The notes under the pieces are model-generated. The model saw only the letters and a list, made by a program, of their open reading frames with translations, ran no database searches and was not told the DNA's origin. From the NCBI GenBank assembly GCA_019828595.1, contig JAHQRK010000006.1, forward strand, positions 1,240,001 to 1,304,000: DNA of 64,000 bases, written 5' to 3'. This DNA is from Aphanomyces cochlioides (lineage: Eukaryota > Oomycota > Saprolegniomycetes > Saprolegniales > Verrucalvaceae). Below are positions 32,201 to 43,494 of this stretch, piece after piece (the stretch's first letter is position 1; every line of letters begins with the position of its first letter). A program made the position numbers and the translations under genes.

Positions 32201-35200
32201 AAGGCTCTTCAATGTGGTGGATGGACGCATGTTTGTTGCACATTTACAACTCTGGGGACAACAATATTCGTCGATGGGGAAGCACTCGGCCAAGGAGATG
32301 GTCCGTCCACTATTCACATTCAACCGTCGTTTTCAATTGGTGGCCTGGTTGATCCCCTCAAATCTGACTATCGAACATCGCATATTCTCTTAGATGATTT
32401 GACCATTCACAGTTTTATCTTGTTACCAACACAGGTAAGAATCCTGCTGAGTAAAAATATAAATGTTATGAGATTTAGATTGCATCCTTGGCAGCAAGTG
32501 GCTCATTTCTACTTAGAATTAAACAGCGTGAGGTGCTCGACACATACTGCACTTCAGTTCTATCCTTGCTATCTTGTCTTGCATCAATTAGAGCCCCATC
32601 TTTAGCGGAGGATATACCCCTTCTTATGGCTTTGTTACCAATATGCCCGCCCTCAGCGCATGATCTATTGTTTCAGCTATTCTCTTCAGTATTACCCTCT
32701 ATTTCTCCTTCGATGATAATCACACCTGTGTCAACAACTCTGTTGCAGTTTCTCATTGACAAATTTGGTGCCGCTTGGTTCAGCTCGACGAATTTGCTCT
32801 ATGGTCCTCAAGAATTGTACCAATCATTAACATTGCGAAAAGATAATTGCTTGTCCCATCTTCTCGAAGCAGGTGTAATATTAGTTCGACTGAATGATTC
32901 TAATGCCTCCTTTCAGGTCTCTTTAAAAAAGACGGCGTTGCCTCTTGGTTGATTATGGAACAACATTTGAAATCAAAATCTCTCTCACTACTTCGCTCAA
33001 CACGAGCATCTCTTGTTGAATCGTTCGTGAAATTATTTCACAAATTAATGTTATCTACGGCTTGGGCTGTGGACTTCGCTCAGTATTTTCATGTCGAAGC
33101 TCCTGAAACAGTCTTGACTCCGCATCGATCAGGCGCTTCATCTGCCAAAGATAAAGTAATACCACTAGTTCTGTCTCTTTACGTCATGGGAGGCTTTGTG
33201 AAGTCAATACCCACTCAGGTAAAATTTTCACAACTCGTCCAAACACTTTATGACCTTAGATCAAAATGGGAGATGACATCGCTTCGCTTCTTAATTGGGT
33301 TTTGAAACATCCTCCTTGCATTGACGGGCATGGGGCATCTTCTGACATTGATCAAGACGTCCAGATCGCTACTTACATGCACATTCGATCATGCCTTTTG
33401 CGCTTATGCCTCCTTCAAACTAAGCAACTATCTGTTGCAGGTTTGATGTTTGTGACCAAACCCTTACGTTAATAATTATACTGTAGATATGATGCTCCAA
33501 CATCAGTCAATCGTACCAGAACTATTAAAATTGGCAATTCAACAACTACCAGCTGCACTCTCAGCGGTATTTGGCAAAGAATTTGACGTCATTTCGAAAA
33601 TGGAGAACGTGCATGCTTTGATTGCATGGATCAAGGGTGAATCAAATGAGGGAAAAATAAAGAAGCGCGCTGTAATTGAGGTAGGCATTGCTTATTGTCT
33701 ACTAGTCAATTTAAACGTTATGTGATCTAGACTTTCTCTACTACCCTGTTTCAGCGACTACCATACATCAATGAAGGTGATTTGACACCGTGGTGGGTAC
33801 TAAACGCAGCGCAACATATCGTTGTTCTTGGTGGTGAAGTTGAAGTGGATGAGTACCGTATAAAAGGCCTTCAGCATTTTCCGACTGTCAAGCTCAACGG
33901 TAACTAACGGATCATTATCTGTTGTTGACTGACTGTTGTGTGCCAAAGGTGTTTCCATTTCAGCTGGCACGGGAATTTGGTACTACGAAGTGGTTCTCCT
34001 CAGTGAGGGACTCATGCAGGTACTACACGCTATTCCGATCTTCTGTTCATGAATGTCCTGCGGATATAGATTGGCTGGATTGACTCGGCATTCGAATCAG
34101 ATGCTCTTCAAGGGCAGGGTGTAGGAGACCATACAAATAGCTGGGCATACGACGGTATGAAAGCTGCTTGTGTGTATTTTGATCGATTTTAATAATTCGC
34201 AGGATTTCGTCAGAAAAAATGGAATGTCGAGGCGATGGATTATGGAGAAAAGTGGCGTAGTGGAGATGTTGTTGGCGTTCTTCTTGAATCTGATCGCTGT
34301 GAAATGCAATATTTCTTGAATGGCCGCCCTCTCGGCGTTGCGTTTGAAGGTACTTTCTTCGTGTCACCGATCGGCGTCAATCTTTCAATTGGATTAGATT
34401 TACGCCTAAACCACCCACTTGTTCCAGCCATTTCACTCAATGTTGACCAAAGTGCTCAACTTCACTTCACAGCAAACCAGTTCTTGTATCTACCGCCTAT
34501 TGACAAAATCCAGCCAGTGTCGAGTGCAATTTTAGGACACGTCTGTGAACATAGCAATCCATCAGCATCGTTGAATCAACAAGCGCAAGAGAATGAAACG
34601 CGAAGAACTGAACTCATTGAAGGTTTAATTGGGCTTGGATTTCCGCCTGAGTGGTTAGACATCATGAATCTATGAAGTCGCTTCTGGTAACATGTGATGA
34701 CTAGGGCTCTACGTTGCGCACGTGAAACGTCTCACGACCTGAGTGAAAGTGGAGCCATTGCGTGGATTATGGAACAAATGGAAAATGACAACCATGCGGT
34801 TCGACCTGTATTACACGGACTGGATTATTCTGTGCGAAATATGCAGCAGCTTGATGGGTTTACTGAATCAAAACCTCACCTTTTGGTCGTTTCCGAGACG
34901 CCTCTTCCGATTCCCACCGAGGAGCCAAAACCATCGTCCACGAATCCCTTTCTTACGGAAGAATTTTGCGAGGTAGACTACCTATATCCATGCCATTCAT
35001 GAGTTCTGGGAATTAATAGGATGCGTTTGATGCGGCCCCATTTCCTCAACAGTCATTGCCTCGCACCAGTCATGAAGTATCTATGATCGTGACTGACACA
35101 GATTAATGTTTACGTTTTAGAGTGAGCCAAACAGAAAAGCTGCCTCTTTTGTCTTGAGTCTTGCTGACAGTTGTCGTGATGAAGAAATCTTTCCGCTTTA

Positions 35201-38200
35201 CATAATAGCCGAAAGCGCACTAACCATTTTGTACGCCCAAGATATCGCTAACAATTTGGTGCACCACGCAAGCCGCACGAAAAAAACTTGCTTTCCTGAA
35301 ACTTTGTTTTTGGACTTTATTCAGCACGTTATTGGTATGAGAAATGATTCTGTTGAGAGACAAGATTACGCACGAGTTATTGAATCAATATGCCAAGACA
35401 ACCCTGCATTTGTATCAGTACTCCTTAATGACATGCTTCGGCATTTCCAAATGGCATGTAGTAAAGAGCATATGTATACTTCATTTGCCACCAGTAGGCT
35501 TTTCTCTGTCACCAGCTCATAAGCTTTCCTTTGTAGATACATCCATGACAAAATCTATCGCAATCAACATGGAATGGAGTTGTTGGCTTGCAGATGTTTT
35601 GTTATCGATTTCTCGACACTGTGTGGCTGCAAATCTCTTAGTCTTCACTCCCAATGTATGGCAGACACTTATCAAAGCAGCTATGTCTCCGAATGCAACA
35701 CTTCGGCACAGAGCAATTGTGGTCACAGCAAAATATCTCAAGGAAAGCAGTCCATCTGTGGAGTCACTTTTACCAGCCAAGATAGAGCACTTTGTGGAAT
35801 GGCTCGCAGTGAAAATACGCAAAGAAAAGCCTACTCGAGTGTTGTATTCTGAATATGTCCAAGTAGAGCAGATGTTATTTCTGTTGACTCATATTTCCTT
35901 AGAGTTTATTTTACCTCGTGGTGACACTTGATAGCTTTTTTCCTGCTAAATCTGCTCTTCTCGACGATGATGAGCCGAGCACACCTGGTAATTCTTCAGT
36001 TGTATTTTTTCTTATGGACAATAGAGTTGATTGTGGAGCAGATTAATCCATCGAGTGCAACGATTTCTATCAAGTGCTCGCTCTCGGAAGCGAGCCATTT
36101 TCAGATTGCTGAACATGGATGCAACTCGAGTGGGTATGAAATATTGGAATTCACGAACCTTGACGAAATAGACATCAATTCTACTCAAGTAAGTGGCTGC
36201 CATATCATTGTTTCCCCAAAATGCGATTGTAGTCATCACATGTTATTCCAGATCTTCGTCCTGACACAATGTATCGCCTTCGTTTGGCATCTGAAGGCAA
36301 CACTTATTCATCAGGCATTGATATTCGGACTCCATGCGAATCTGTATTAGAGCTTGATCCTACATCTATGGGTTCCAACTTAGAACTTCTCAACCACAAC
36401 ATGAGTGTGAGGAATCGAGTCAACAAAAAGTGGAACGCTGTACGCGCAAGTGTAGCATATACATCAGGCGTTCACTCGTGGGACGTTCGCATCGACAAAT
36501 GCGTGTCGAAAAATATATTTGTTGGTATTTGCACGGCAGATGCTTCGATGGAAAACTACATCGGGAGCGATGCTTGGTGAGTTCAAATTGTTATTATTTG
36601 CATTCATAATATCTAGGGGCTGGGGATTTCTTGCAAATAAAGCTGTATGGCACAACAAGAGCAAAGTCCAATCGTACGGCGAAATATTCAAACAAGGCGA
36701 CGTCATCAATGTCAAGCTCAATTTGGACCGTGGAACGCTTAGCTTTGCCCGGAATGGCGAATCCTTTGGTGTTGCTGTTGACCACTTGACGAGCAACAAT
36801 GGAGATACAGGATATTTTCCTGCTATTTCAATGTACAACAAAGACGATCAAGTGACATTTGCACCGCATGAACCTTCCTCAACAAAATCTGGAGGGGCTG
36901 GCGTAGCTACAACAATGCAGCATGTGCGTGACATGCAGCTCCTTGCTCATTTGTTCGAGCCAGCTGGTATATCCTGGGATTCATCTGTCTATTCAGCATG
37001 GATCAAATGGATACTCAGCCAAATGAATCGAGTTATAAGCACCAATGGAGAAATTATCGAGTTTACAACGTCTGAAGTGGCCAGCGCTCCATTTGGCTTG
37101 CATCACGGCGATATTGTTTTCACACCCAAAGGTATCTGAAGTTCATTGCTTGACTTTGTATCTGAAGTGACTACAGGTATGTGCAAGGTGCTTGGTGTTG
37201 CGCAGTATGTGCTTTGGTATCGCTTGGATGCCCATGGAGCGTCAGCGAGTGGTGTTGGAAGCAATACTTATGGATTCTGGAATGCAACCACATGCCGAGA
37301 TATGCTGGCTCGACCACACGACTTTCCTATCACTCGTCGCCATCAACACACTGAGCCGCTATGTTCAGCGCCGACGCAGGTTTCATTGGACGAATTTGTC
37401 GAAGCCCAAAAGCGATGGACGCAACAGCTTGATGATCAATTAATTTGCCACGTCGAGCAAATTGCCAATCTAAGAGGGTATGTTATTGCATAGCATCTTT
37501 ACGAGAGTCTCATTCATAACAGGTATTCCTCCGTTTTCGAAATCTCCGCAAATGATATTCTTGCGACACCCAGTCCAATTGCAAGCTTTACACAGTTTGA
37601 ATGTCTTTGCCGTCTTGGTGTTATCCATAGTGCTAACAAACTGTTCCAACGCCTCGCTCCTCTTATCGTGTCGCTGTCGTCGCCATTCATTTCACTTCTC
37701 CATCGGACTCGACATGTTTTAGTTTTTCAAGTCGTGGAGAAAGTCATACATGATCTTTTCAAGAAAAGCTCGACTATTACAATGCCTTCCGCATCAGTAT
37801 CAACCACCGAAGAAGACACAGACGAGGATCCAATTGAAATACCTCGGTGCAAACTTGTCCTTCCATCAACGTACTAAATTTCTCATCTCAGCAATCGAAT
37901 TGACTCACTGTTTAGACCTTGTGCGCCGTACTGGGAACACAACAAAATCGCTACTCCACTTGCATCTGCTAGCGGAAACTCAATCTCATTGTTGGCTCAG
38001 TTGACAGCTTTCTTTGAGCGTATTGATCCTCGCGATCTTCGCCGTCACTACCACAATGCCACTACACCTTCCAGTCTATACGCAACTACGAGTTCACCCC
38101 AGCCAAGAACCTTTCGCGTTGTGTGTGATGATTTGACGTGTGACCAAAGTGCTGCCTATATGCATGTCTTGCGTGAAGTTGCGCGTGAAGCTCAGTCACC

Positions 38201-39191
38201 ACGGTCGCCTCTATTTGTACCCATCGAAGGAAGTGGAAGTGTACTCGTGAGCAAGCTTATGATCAATCCCGTCGACTTTTCAGAGGAGATTCTGACTAGT
38301 TATACGACAGTTGGGCGAGTGATGGGAATAGCATGGCGTAGTGGCATTCCGCTTCCTTGGTGCTTATCTTCTGTCATCTGGAAATTTATCGTTCATGAAG
38401 ACTTGCAGCTCAGCGACTGGAGCGGCATCTATACTCTAGGAGATACGACATTGTCAATTGTCCAAACTGCTATGGCGATGGCATCCTGGACAGAAAGCGA
38501 CTTCGAAAAGCATTCGATACCCTTTGCTCTACCTAGCGACGAGTCTCCTTCAGTTGCTGTCGTGCGGTGCGTTGCTTCATTTCAAGTTTTCTAGATTCTG
38601 ACCCATGTAATTTAGCCTCGAGACATATAAAGAATATGTCAACGCAGTGCTGGCCCATGTCCTTGCTCCATTTCGTCCAGCATTAAGTGCTCTCGTTACT
38701 GGTTTGACTTCGATTGTGCCACGCACGTGCTTTCTATTTCTCTCAGCTGCGCAATTACAGCGGCAACTTGCTGCAACACTTGACCTGCTTCATCTCCAAG
38801 TACAGTTGAATACAGCTCTCAATAACTCTTGATCTCGACGTAGGAAGCGACCACTTATGGTGATGAATTGACGTCATCGTCTCCGACAGTCTTGTGGTTT
38901 TGGAAAATTGTTCATGGGCTCACGAAAGATGACCAGCGACTTTTTTGTCGATTCGTTGTAGGTCAAGACGCTTGGCATTCAAGCATGCATGTAGAATTAC
39001 GAAGCAGCCCTTCATTGCGTTTACCAGCATCTGTGAATGCAACAGCAGAAGATGCGCTGTCGGGATATGGTTACCCTTACGTTGAAAGACCGAACGAGTC
39101 GACCTTTGTCCTGTATCTGGCTGAATATGCTTCCATGGACACACTTCAGAAGAAACTGCTCGTCGCCATGAGGCACAGCGGAAGTGGATAA
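26238..39191 (+). CDS. Giant RCC1-LamG-SPRY-UBA-FN3-SPRY-HECT-like protein (HERC/HECTD4 style), catalytic Cys missing
   Basis: About 40 short exons; the first introns are 26598-26642, 27012-27054, 27133-27177, 27496-27535 and 27803-27845. I followed the frame throughout without finding a break; the product should exceed 3,500 residues. Order: N-terminal helical region; RCC1-type blades at about 27.2-28.6 kb (LYTWGNGEKYRLGHGD, VYAWGNGGNGRLGLGD, AYSWGSGSNGKLGHGD, MYTWGHSDSGRLGHGD); helical solenoid; ConA/LamG-like domain at about 31.9-32.4 kb; SPRY at 33.8-34.5 kb; UBA-like helix pair at 34.6-34.8 kb; FN3-like segment near 36.0-36.3 kb; second SPRY at 36.4-36.9 kb; HECT-like domain at 38.0-39.19 kb. 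Family members are E3 ubiquitin ligases. Here the C-lobe reads PNESTFVLYLAEYASMDTL where HECTs have xTCFxxLxLPxYxS; the Cys position is Ser (codon 39099-39101), and there is no other Cys nearby. It is probably a scaffold or inactive ligase. The stop lies 34 bp from the convergent PH gene. Confidence 0.85.
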
Positions 39192-39225
39192 GATAGCAAG
39201 CAGGTGTTTGTGTATAAGAATTGCG

Positions 39226-40042
39226 TTACATGAAGTTGCAGCCGCCGCAGCAACCCGTCACTTTCTCTTCTTTCGGTTGTGGAGGCGGCGGGGCGTTAAA
39301 GTATGGCGACACGACGGGTTGCGCGAAACTACCGCGTTGGGAATGGACCGACGCAGCTTTTGCTAGAGGAACAGGCTGCAGTGGAATAATCGGGGGTGGT
39401 TGTTGGCGTGTCGCTGACCCAACAAGTGCCTGGGCGGCCGCTTCCTCTCGATCGATCGCATACATTGGTCTTGAGTTTGGACCAAGACTCGAGCGCGTGT
39501 CCTCGTTGTACACGCTCGAGACTTCGCTTGACGTGTCGTTGTAGCATTCCTCGTGATGGCTGAATGTGTCCGAGATTGCTCCTTCAGGTTTCACTTGACG
39601 TATTTTCAGTCCCTACAACAGACATGGTCGCAATTCGTAATTCTCTCAAATGACGCCCGTACTTGAACCCATCGAATGGCTTCGTCCTGGTCCGCAGCCT
39701 AGCATTCTTTCCATTGAGTTCACATGGAGCAAACTCGTGGACGTACTCGCAATAGATAATCTTGGTCGCCAATCTTGAGAGAAAAATCTGCAGGTGAGAT
39801 ATCCGTCGACGCGAGTCCTGCAGGCACGCCAAGCTGAATATTGCCACTTCGCCATAGATCGATGCATGCCAAGAGTTTTTCACTGTCTGCATTCTACAAG
39901 CCGCCACAAGTCACGTCATGTTCTCGGTCTGGCCACGAGGCGTCGCTACCTTGTAATATGTCAAGTAGTGGCTCGTGGCTTCAAACCACCGCTTCTGGTA
40001 CCGTCCCTGGCGGCTCTTCTTGAGCAAATAGCCTACGTGCAT
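39226..40042 (-). CDS. PH-domain protein with C-terminal prenylation motif
   Basis: Four exons on the minus strand (39950-40042, 39747-39893, 39663-39698, 39226-39612) join to 220 residues; the introns are 56, 48 and 50 bp, all ending in TAG. Residues 1-100 are a PH domain: HVGYLLKKSRQGRYQKRWFEA, then LTYYKNADSEKLLACIDL, FSLKIGDQDYLLRA and the closing helix DQDEAIRWVQGL with its conserved Trp. The tail is Pro/Ser-rich and ends GCCGGCNFM: a CAAX-like box with neighbouring cysteines that could also be palmitoylated. So the protein should be held at a membrane by phosphoinositide binding plus lipid anchors. Its 3' end converges on the giant HECT-like gene, so the transcripts probably overlap. 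Confidence 0.85.
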
Positions 40043-41464
40043 CGCGTCAATCGCTTCGTCCTGCTAGCCTCACGGACCCTTCAGCTCGGGCGGCGAATCC
40101 ATGGGCGGTCAGTGAAAAACCGTAATGCTTGCTGACGACAACTCGAGAATTATTATATGATCGGGCCGAGAACTTTATCTTGAATTTTCTATACAGAACT
40201 ACCCCAGCGAGATCCGACTGCATTATGGGTCGCTCGGCTTGGACAATTTGAATACAAATTTCAAGTCTAAATTTGGCAGCAGTGTATTTTCCGCTGGGTC
40301 GATCGGCTCTATCTTTATTCAAACATTTAATTATCATACAAAAATCAAAATATAAAATGAAAAAGATACAGAGGATGGTAACCCACTTGGTCGGATTTCT
40401 CGTCGCATGCCTCTTTAGGTCGTGTTGCTCGGTTGCAACCGCCGCCGTCTCGTGTAACCATCAAGCTGACAAAAAAACAAACGTGCCCGTCACTCGACGA
40501 GGGGCGTGGAGCTACCAACAAACGCTGTAGACTCTAGCGGACGCTCCAGATAGCTCCATAAATCGTCGAAGCTTCGATGGCTATGCTCAATCCCCCGACA
40601 TTTTCATCACAAGATTTGACAGAGCATTTGTAGTAGAGACGAGCGAGTCGTGGCCATCACAATGTACAGAATGCGTCTTGAAAAGGAATGAAGATGTGAT
40701 TCATTCAGTATCTTCACTGGACATGATTCTTTGATTGCCACGCGCCATTCCCATTCTCACGGAAGAATGCCGTGGAGACCGGGGAATCAGCCATATGGGG
40801 GGAAGGTTCGTACATTTCACCCATCCGCATGCATACGACCTCTTCACGAAGAGAATGGATCAATCTCTCGCCGATTCTCGTCGCAAACTCTAAGCTCCAT
40901 GTCCTTGATGCCCCTGGCACAGATATCCCCAGCTAATAATTACTTGCAATACCCCACCCTCATGTCTCTGTCCACCAGCCCTATGGCAACCTCGCGTGAC
41001 ATGCTGTCGTTTGACATGTAACCGAGCAAGCTTGGTGGATTCCTCCATGCTGCACACAACCAGTGGTTGCTATTTCTCGAGGTGATATGATCTCCATACT
41101 GCTCGTCCATCTGTCGATCTTGGAGACCCAGCCCCCTTCACTCCCCACAATGAACATAGACTTATACTTCATGTTCCCCATATCCAAAGGGGGGAATTCT
41201 CGAGTTGATCATAAAATGCCATCGTATGTATCCATATCCAAAGGGGGGAATTCTTGAGACGACCCCCCAACCCCCAACAAAGTTGGTGAGAGGCCGTCTC
41301 CATCGAGCGAAAGCGACCTCCTTTTTATATAGGCGAAGGGTGAGCTGTCTTTCTTTCCCTTTCGATGAATAGAATCAGTGCTGATGTAGTCTAATGCCTA
41401 TGCTTTGAGAAATGCAGCACGCATTGGTCGACATGACTGTTTGGCGTTTTTGGATCTAACAATG
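40043..41464. other. Intergenic
   Basis: A plus-strand frame from ATG 40357 encodes 57 residues beginning like a signal peptide (MKKIQRMVTHLVGFLVACLF), but nothing supports expression. A 23-bp direct repeat occurs at 41178-41254. Nothing else recognised. Confidence 0.35.
41178..41254 (+). repeat. 23-bp direct repeat pair
   Basis: An identical 23-mer containing TATCCAAAGGGGGGAATTC begins at 41178 and at 41232, 54 bp apart. Origin unknown; it could be a local duplication. Confidence 0.8.
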
Positions 41465-41565
41465 TTATCCGGATACGGATTATTTTCACACTAATTAAAC
41501 TTTATTGATTTTGAGGAATTTTGAAATCTTTTTTCGCATTTTTGCATTTTATTGTCCGGATAACG
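41465..41565. promoter_or_regulatory. Two TCCGGATA-motif sites upstream of the intronless 41.6-kb gene
   Basis: TTATCCGGATACGGATTA at 41465-41482 and TGTCCGGATAACG at 41553-41565; the second ends 66 bp before the ATG at 41632. Between them the sequence is AT-rich. Confidence 0.4.
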
Positions 41566-41631
41566 CAGATTTACTGTGTCAAAGTCGGTTGGATTCGGAA
41601 AGGCCAAAGACGGTTGGGGACTTGAGGAAGT

Positions 41632-43284
41632 ATGGGCGAAGATGGCGCGGTTGCAGCAAAGCAAGCACTTCTGGACGACATTACAGAGCTTGAAGCTGCT
41701 GCAAAACAAGTCGTGGACGAAGCAGATGCTATACGGCTGAAGGCGGGGTTGCTCTTGTCGAAGACTTCGGCTTCGTTGAAGCGCGCAGTTGATCACATGG
41801 ACACAGTTGAACATCCCCAAGATATTCTTATGGGCTTTGTGGCCTGGATTGAAACAGTTTTCATGGTGAAAAATATTGCTGGACTCCGAAAACTTGCTGG
41901 TGCGTACGCTACCGTGGACACTGGAGCAGTCCAAGCTTTTCTCAAGGCCGACGAAAATGTCACGATTTTATCGTATGCCAATGAAGCATCATCGTGCAAT
42001 TTTTTTCTTGCAGCAAAGAGTGTCACAAAACCAATTGAAACGGAGGAGAAACCAAAAGTGCATGTGCCAGAGGAGCACAACAAGGAAACAACTGCCACAA
42101 CAAAAGTTACGTCAGCTGTGAGCAAACCAACAAAGCAGAAAACTATCATTTTCGCTTCTTCGAAAAACAAAGGGAGAGATGCCAATGCTATAGCACCACC
42201 TGGCTCTGCGTTGAACAAAGTGTCGAAACGCTCAGTCGATACAATCGTGGTCGATTCACCGCCTCCATTCAAGAAAACTAAGAATAAAGAGCAACCCAAA
42301 CCAGTTTCCCCTGATGCAATGAAAGGACCCCAACCTCGAAAACAGCATTCAAAACTTGTTGCTGCAGTGGAGGCACAGGAACAAAATGAAGTAAACAGCC
42401 CAGTTGAAGGTAGTAGGCGAACGAGCGGCCGAAGTGCCGCTATGTCTGCCGACTTTCTTCGACGAGAGCGAGATTCACAGTTTCGAGAAGACGAGCAAGA
42501 AAGGCAAGATTTGGCTGCCGCTATTTTGAACAGCAAGAAAGAAATGGACAATCCCGCAAATGAACTAACAGAAGAAGCTGTTGATTGTGCCGTGCGCACA
42601 GAGTATGATTCGATTGTTCAAGCCAAACCATGGGTAAAGTGGAGCAGCCATTTCCAGTCATTTATGCTCGATGGCAGTCCAAGGAGGAAGGCATTCAATG
42701 ATGACTTGAAGACTTTTTTCAAAACACATGCTCAAGTTTTATGGGAACGCTTCTTTTGGTTGGGTTTGGGACATCAAAAAGACCATAAGTTGCGGTTGCA
42801 AGCAGCTCAAAGTGCGTTTATCCGACTCGTTTATAGACTGCATATGATGGAAGGGGACAACGTGTTCAAGTTTATCATGCGTGCCCCACACCCTGCTTGG
42901 CCAACCTTTTTGTCAACTCCAATTGCGCTTAATCAAATGACAACGGAAGAGGCAATAGAATATTTGAAGACTCAGTCGACTTGTCGATGGCCAAAGACAC
43001 CAAAACCTTGGACATACGAACCACTGACAATCTTGTCCTCATTGACAACCAAAAACGAAGATTTTTTGAAGAAGCACGACATTCCGTTGGGCTGGGCTGA
43101 TAATTTATTGTCGCGTTTGGAGGAAGATAAGTCGTATGACTATGACGCATGTCCTTATATTGACGTGACAATGTTTGGTGAAGACCCACCAACTCACTTG
43201 CAAGGTGATTTTGCCTACGCGGCTTCAGGAACTTTTTGGGATTGGGAATCTAAAACTGCCGTTGTGCGTCTGGAACATGAATAA
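41632..43284 (+). CDS. Unrecognised intronless 550-residue protein, coiled-coil N-terminus
   Basis: 550 residues from the ATG at 41632. The N-terminal ~100 residues are helical (ITELEAAAKQVVDEADAIRLKAG). A lysine/proline-rich low-complexity middle (about 140-330) has nuclear-signal-like clusters (PPPFKKTKNK, RRTSGRSAAM) and an RRERDSQFREDEQERQ helix. A compact C-terminal half (about 330-550) is rich in aromatics: KPWVKWSSHFQSFML, ERFFWLGLGHQKDHKLRLQ, HPAWPTFLSTPIAL, SGTFWDWESKTAVV. I do not recognise this domain; it could be a lineage-specific nuclear protein or a domesticated element. After the TAA the same frame continues for 70 codons (next entry). Good codon use and a motif-bearing promoter argue it is a real gene. 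Confidence 0.65.
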   Translation: MGEDGAVAAKQALLDDITELEAAAKQVVDEADAIRLKAGLLLSKTSASLKRAVDHMDTVEHPQDILMGFVAWIETVFMVKNIAGLRKLAGAYATVDTGAVQAFLKADENVTILSYANEASSCNFFLAAKSVTKPIETEEKPKVHVPEEHNKETTATTKVTSAVSKPTKQKTIIFASSKNKGRDANAIAPPGSALNKVSKRSVDTIVVDSPPPFKKTKNKEQPKPVSPDAMKGPQPRKQHSKLVAAVEAQEQNEVNSPVEGSRRTSGRSAAMSADFLRRERDSQFREDEQERQDLAAAILNSKKEMDNPANELTEEAVDCAVRTEYDSIVQAKPWVKWSSHFQSFMLDGSPRRKAFNDDLKTFFKTHAQVLWERFFWLGLGHQKDHKLRLQAAQSAFIRLVYRLHMMEGDNVFKFIMRAPHPAWPTFLSTPIALNQMTTEEAIEYLKTQSTCRWPKTPKPWTYEPLTILSSLTTKNEDFLKKHDIPLGWADNLLSRLEEDKSYDYDACPYIDVTMFGEDPPTHLQGDFAYAASGTFWDWESKTAVVRLEHE

Positions 43285-43494
43285 ATGCAACCTTTCAAGC
43301 CCCCTTGGCTAGGCATACTCACTTACGTTGATAAGATAAGACTAGTAGACGTTTCCAATGAGAGAATTGCATCTCGCTTACCATGTGACATCGAAGCTTT
43401 TATATGCAGCACACAGTCGTTAATTAAGTCTGGGATAGATGTGAACAAGTTCCGTGAAGCACAAAATGATTTTATTACTTTCTCTGGTGGTTGA
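43285..43494 (+). other. In-frame continuation after the TAA of the upstream gene
   Basis: An ATG follows the TAA directly (TAAATG) in the same frame, and 69 codons stay open with ordinary composition (ILTYVDKIRLVDVSNERIAS, CDIEAFICSTQSLIKSGIDV) up to 43494. It overlaps the 3' end of the opposite-strand transporter by 20 bp. It could be a C-terminal extension lost by a nonsense change, a read-through tail, or chance. Confidence 0.3.

Noticed and set aside
40357..40530. 57-residue frame with signal-peptide-like start
   Set aside because: Too short and isolated, with no repeat, Cys pattern or splice partner to support it as a secreted protein.
41793..42599. 268-codon minus-strand frame
   Set aside because: Antisense shadow of the 41632-43284 gene; Ser/Phe-rich composition typical of reverse frames.
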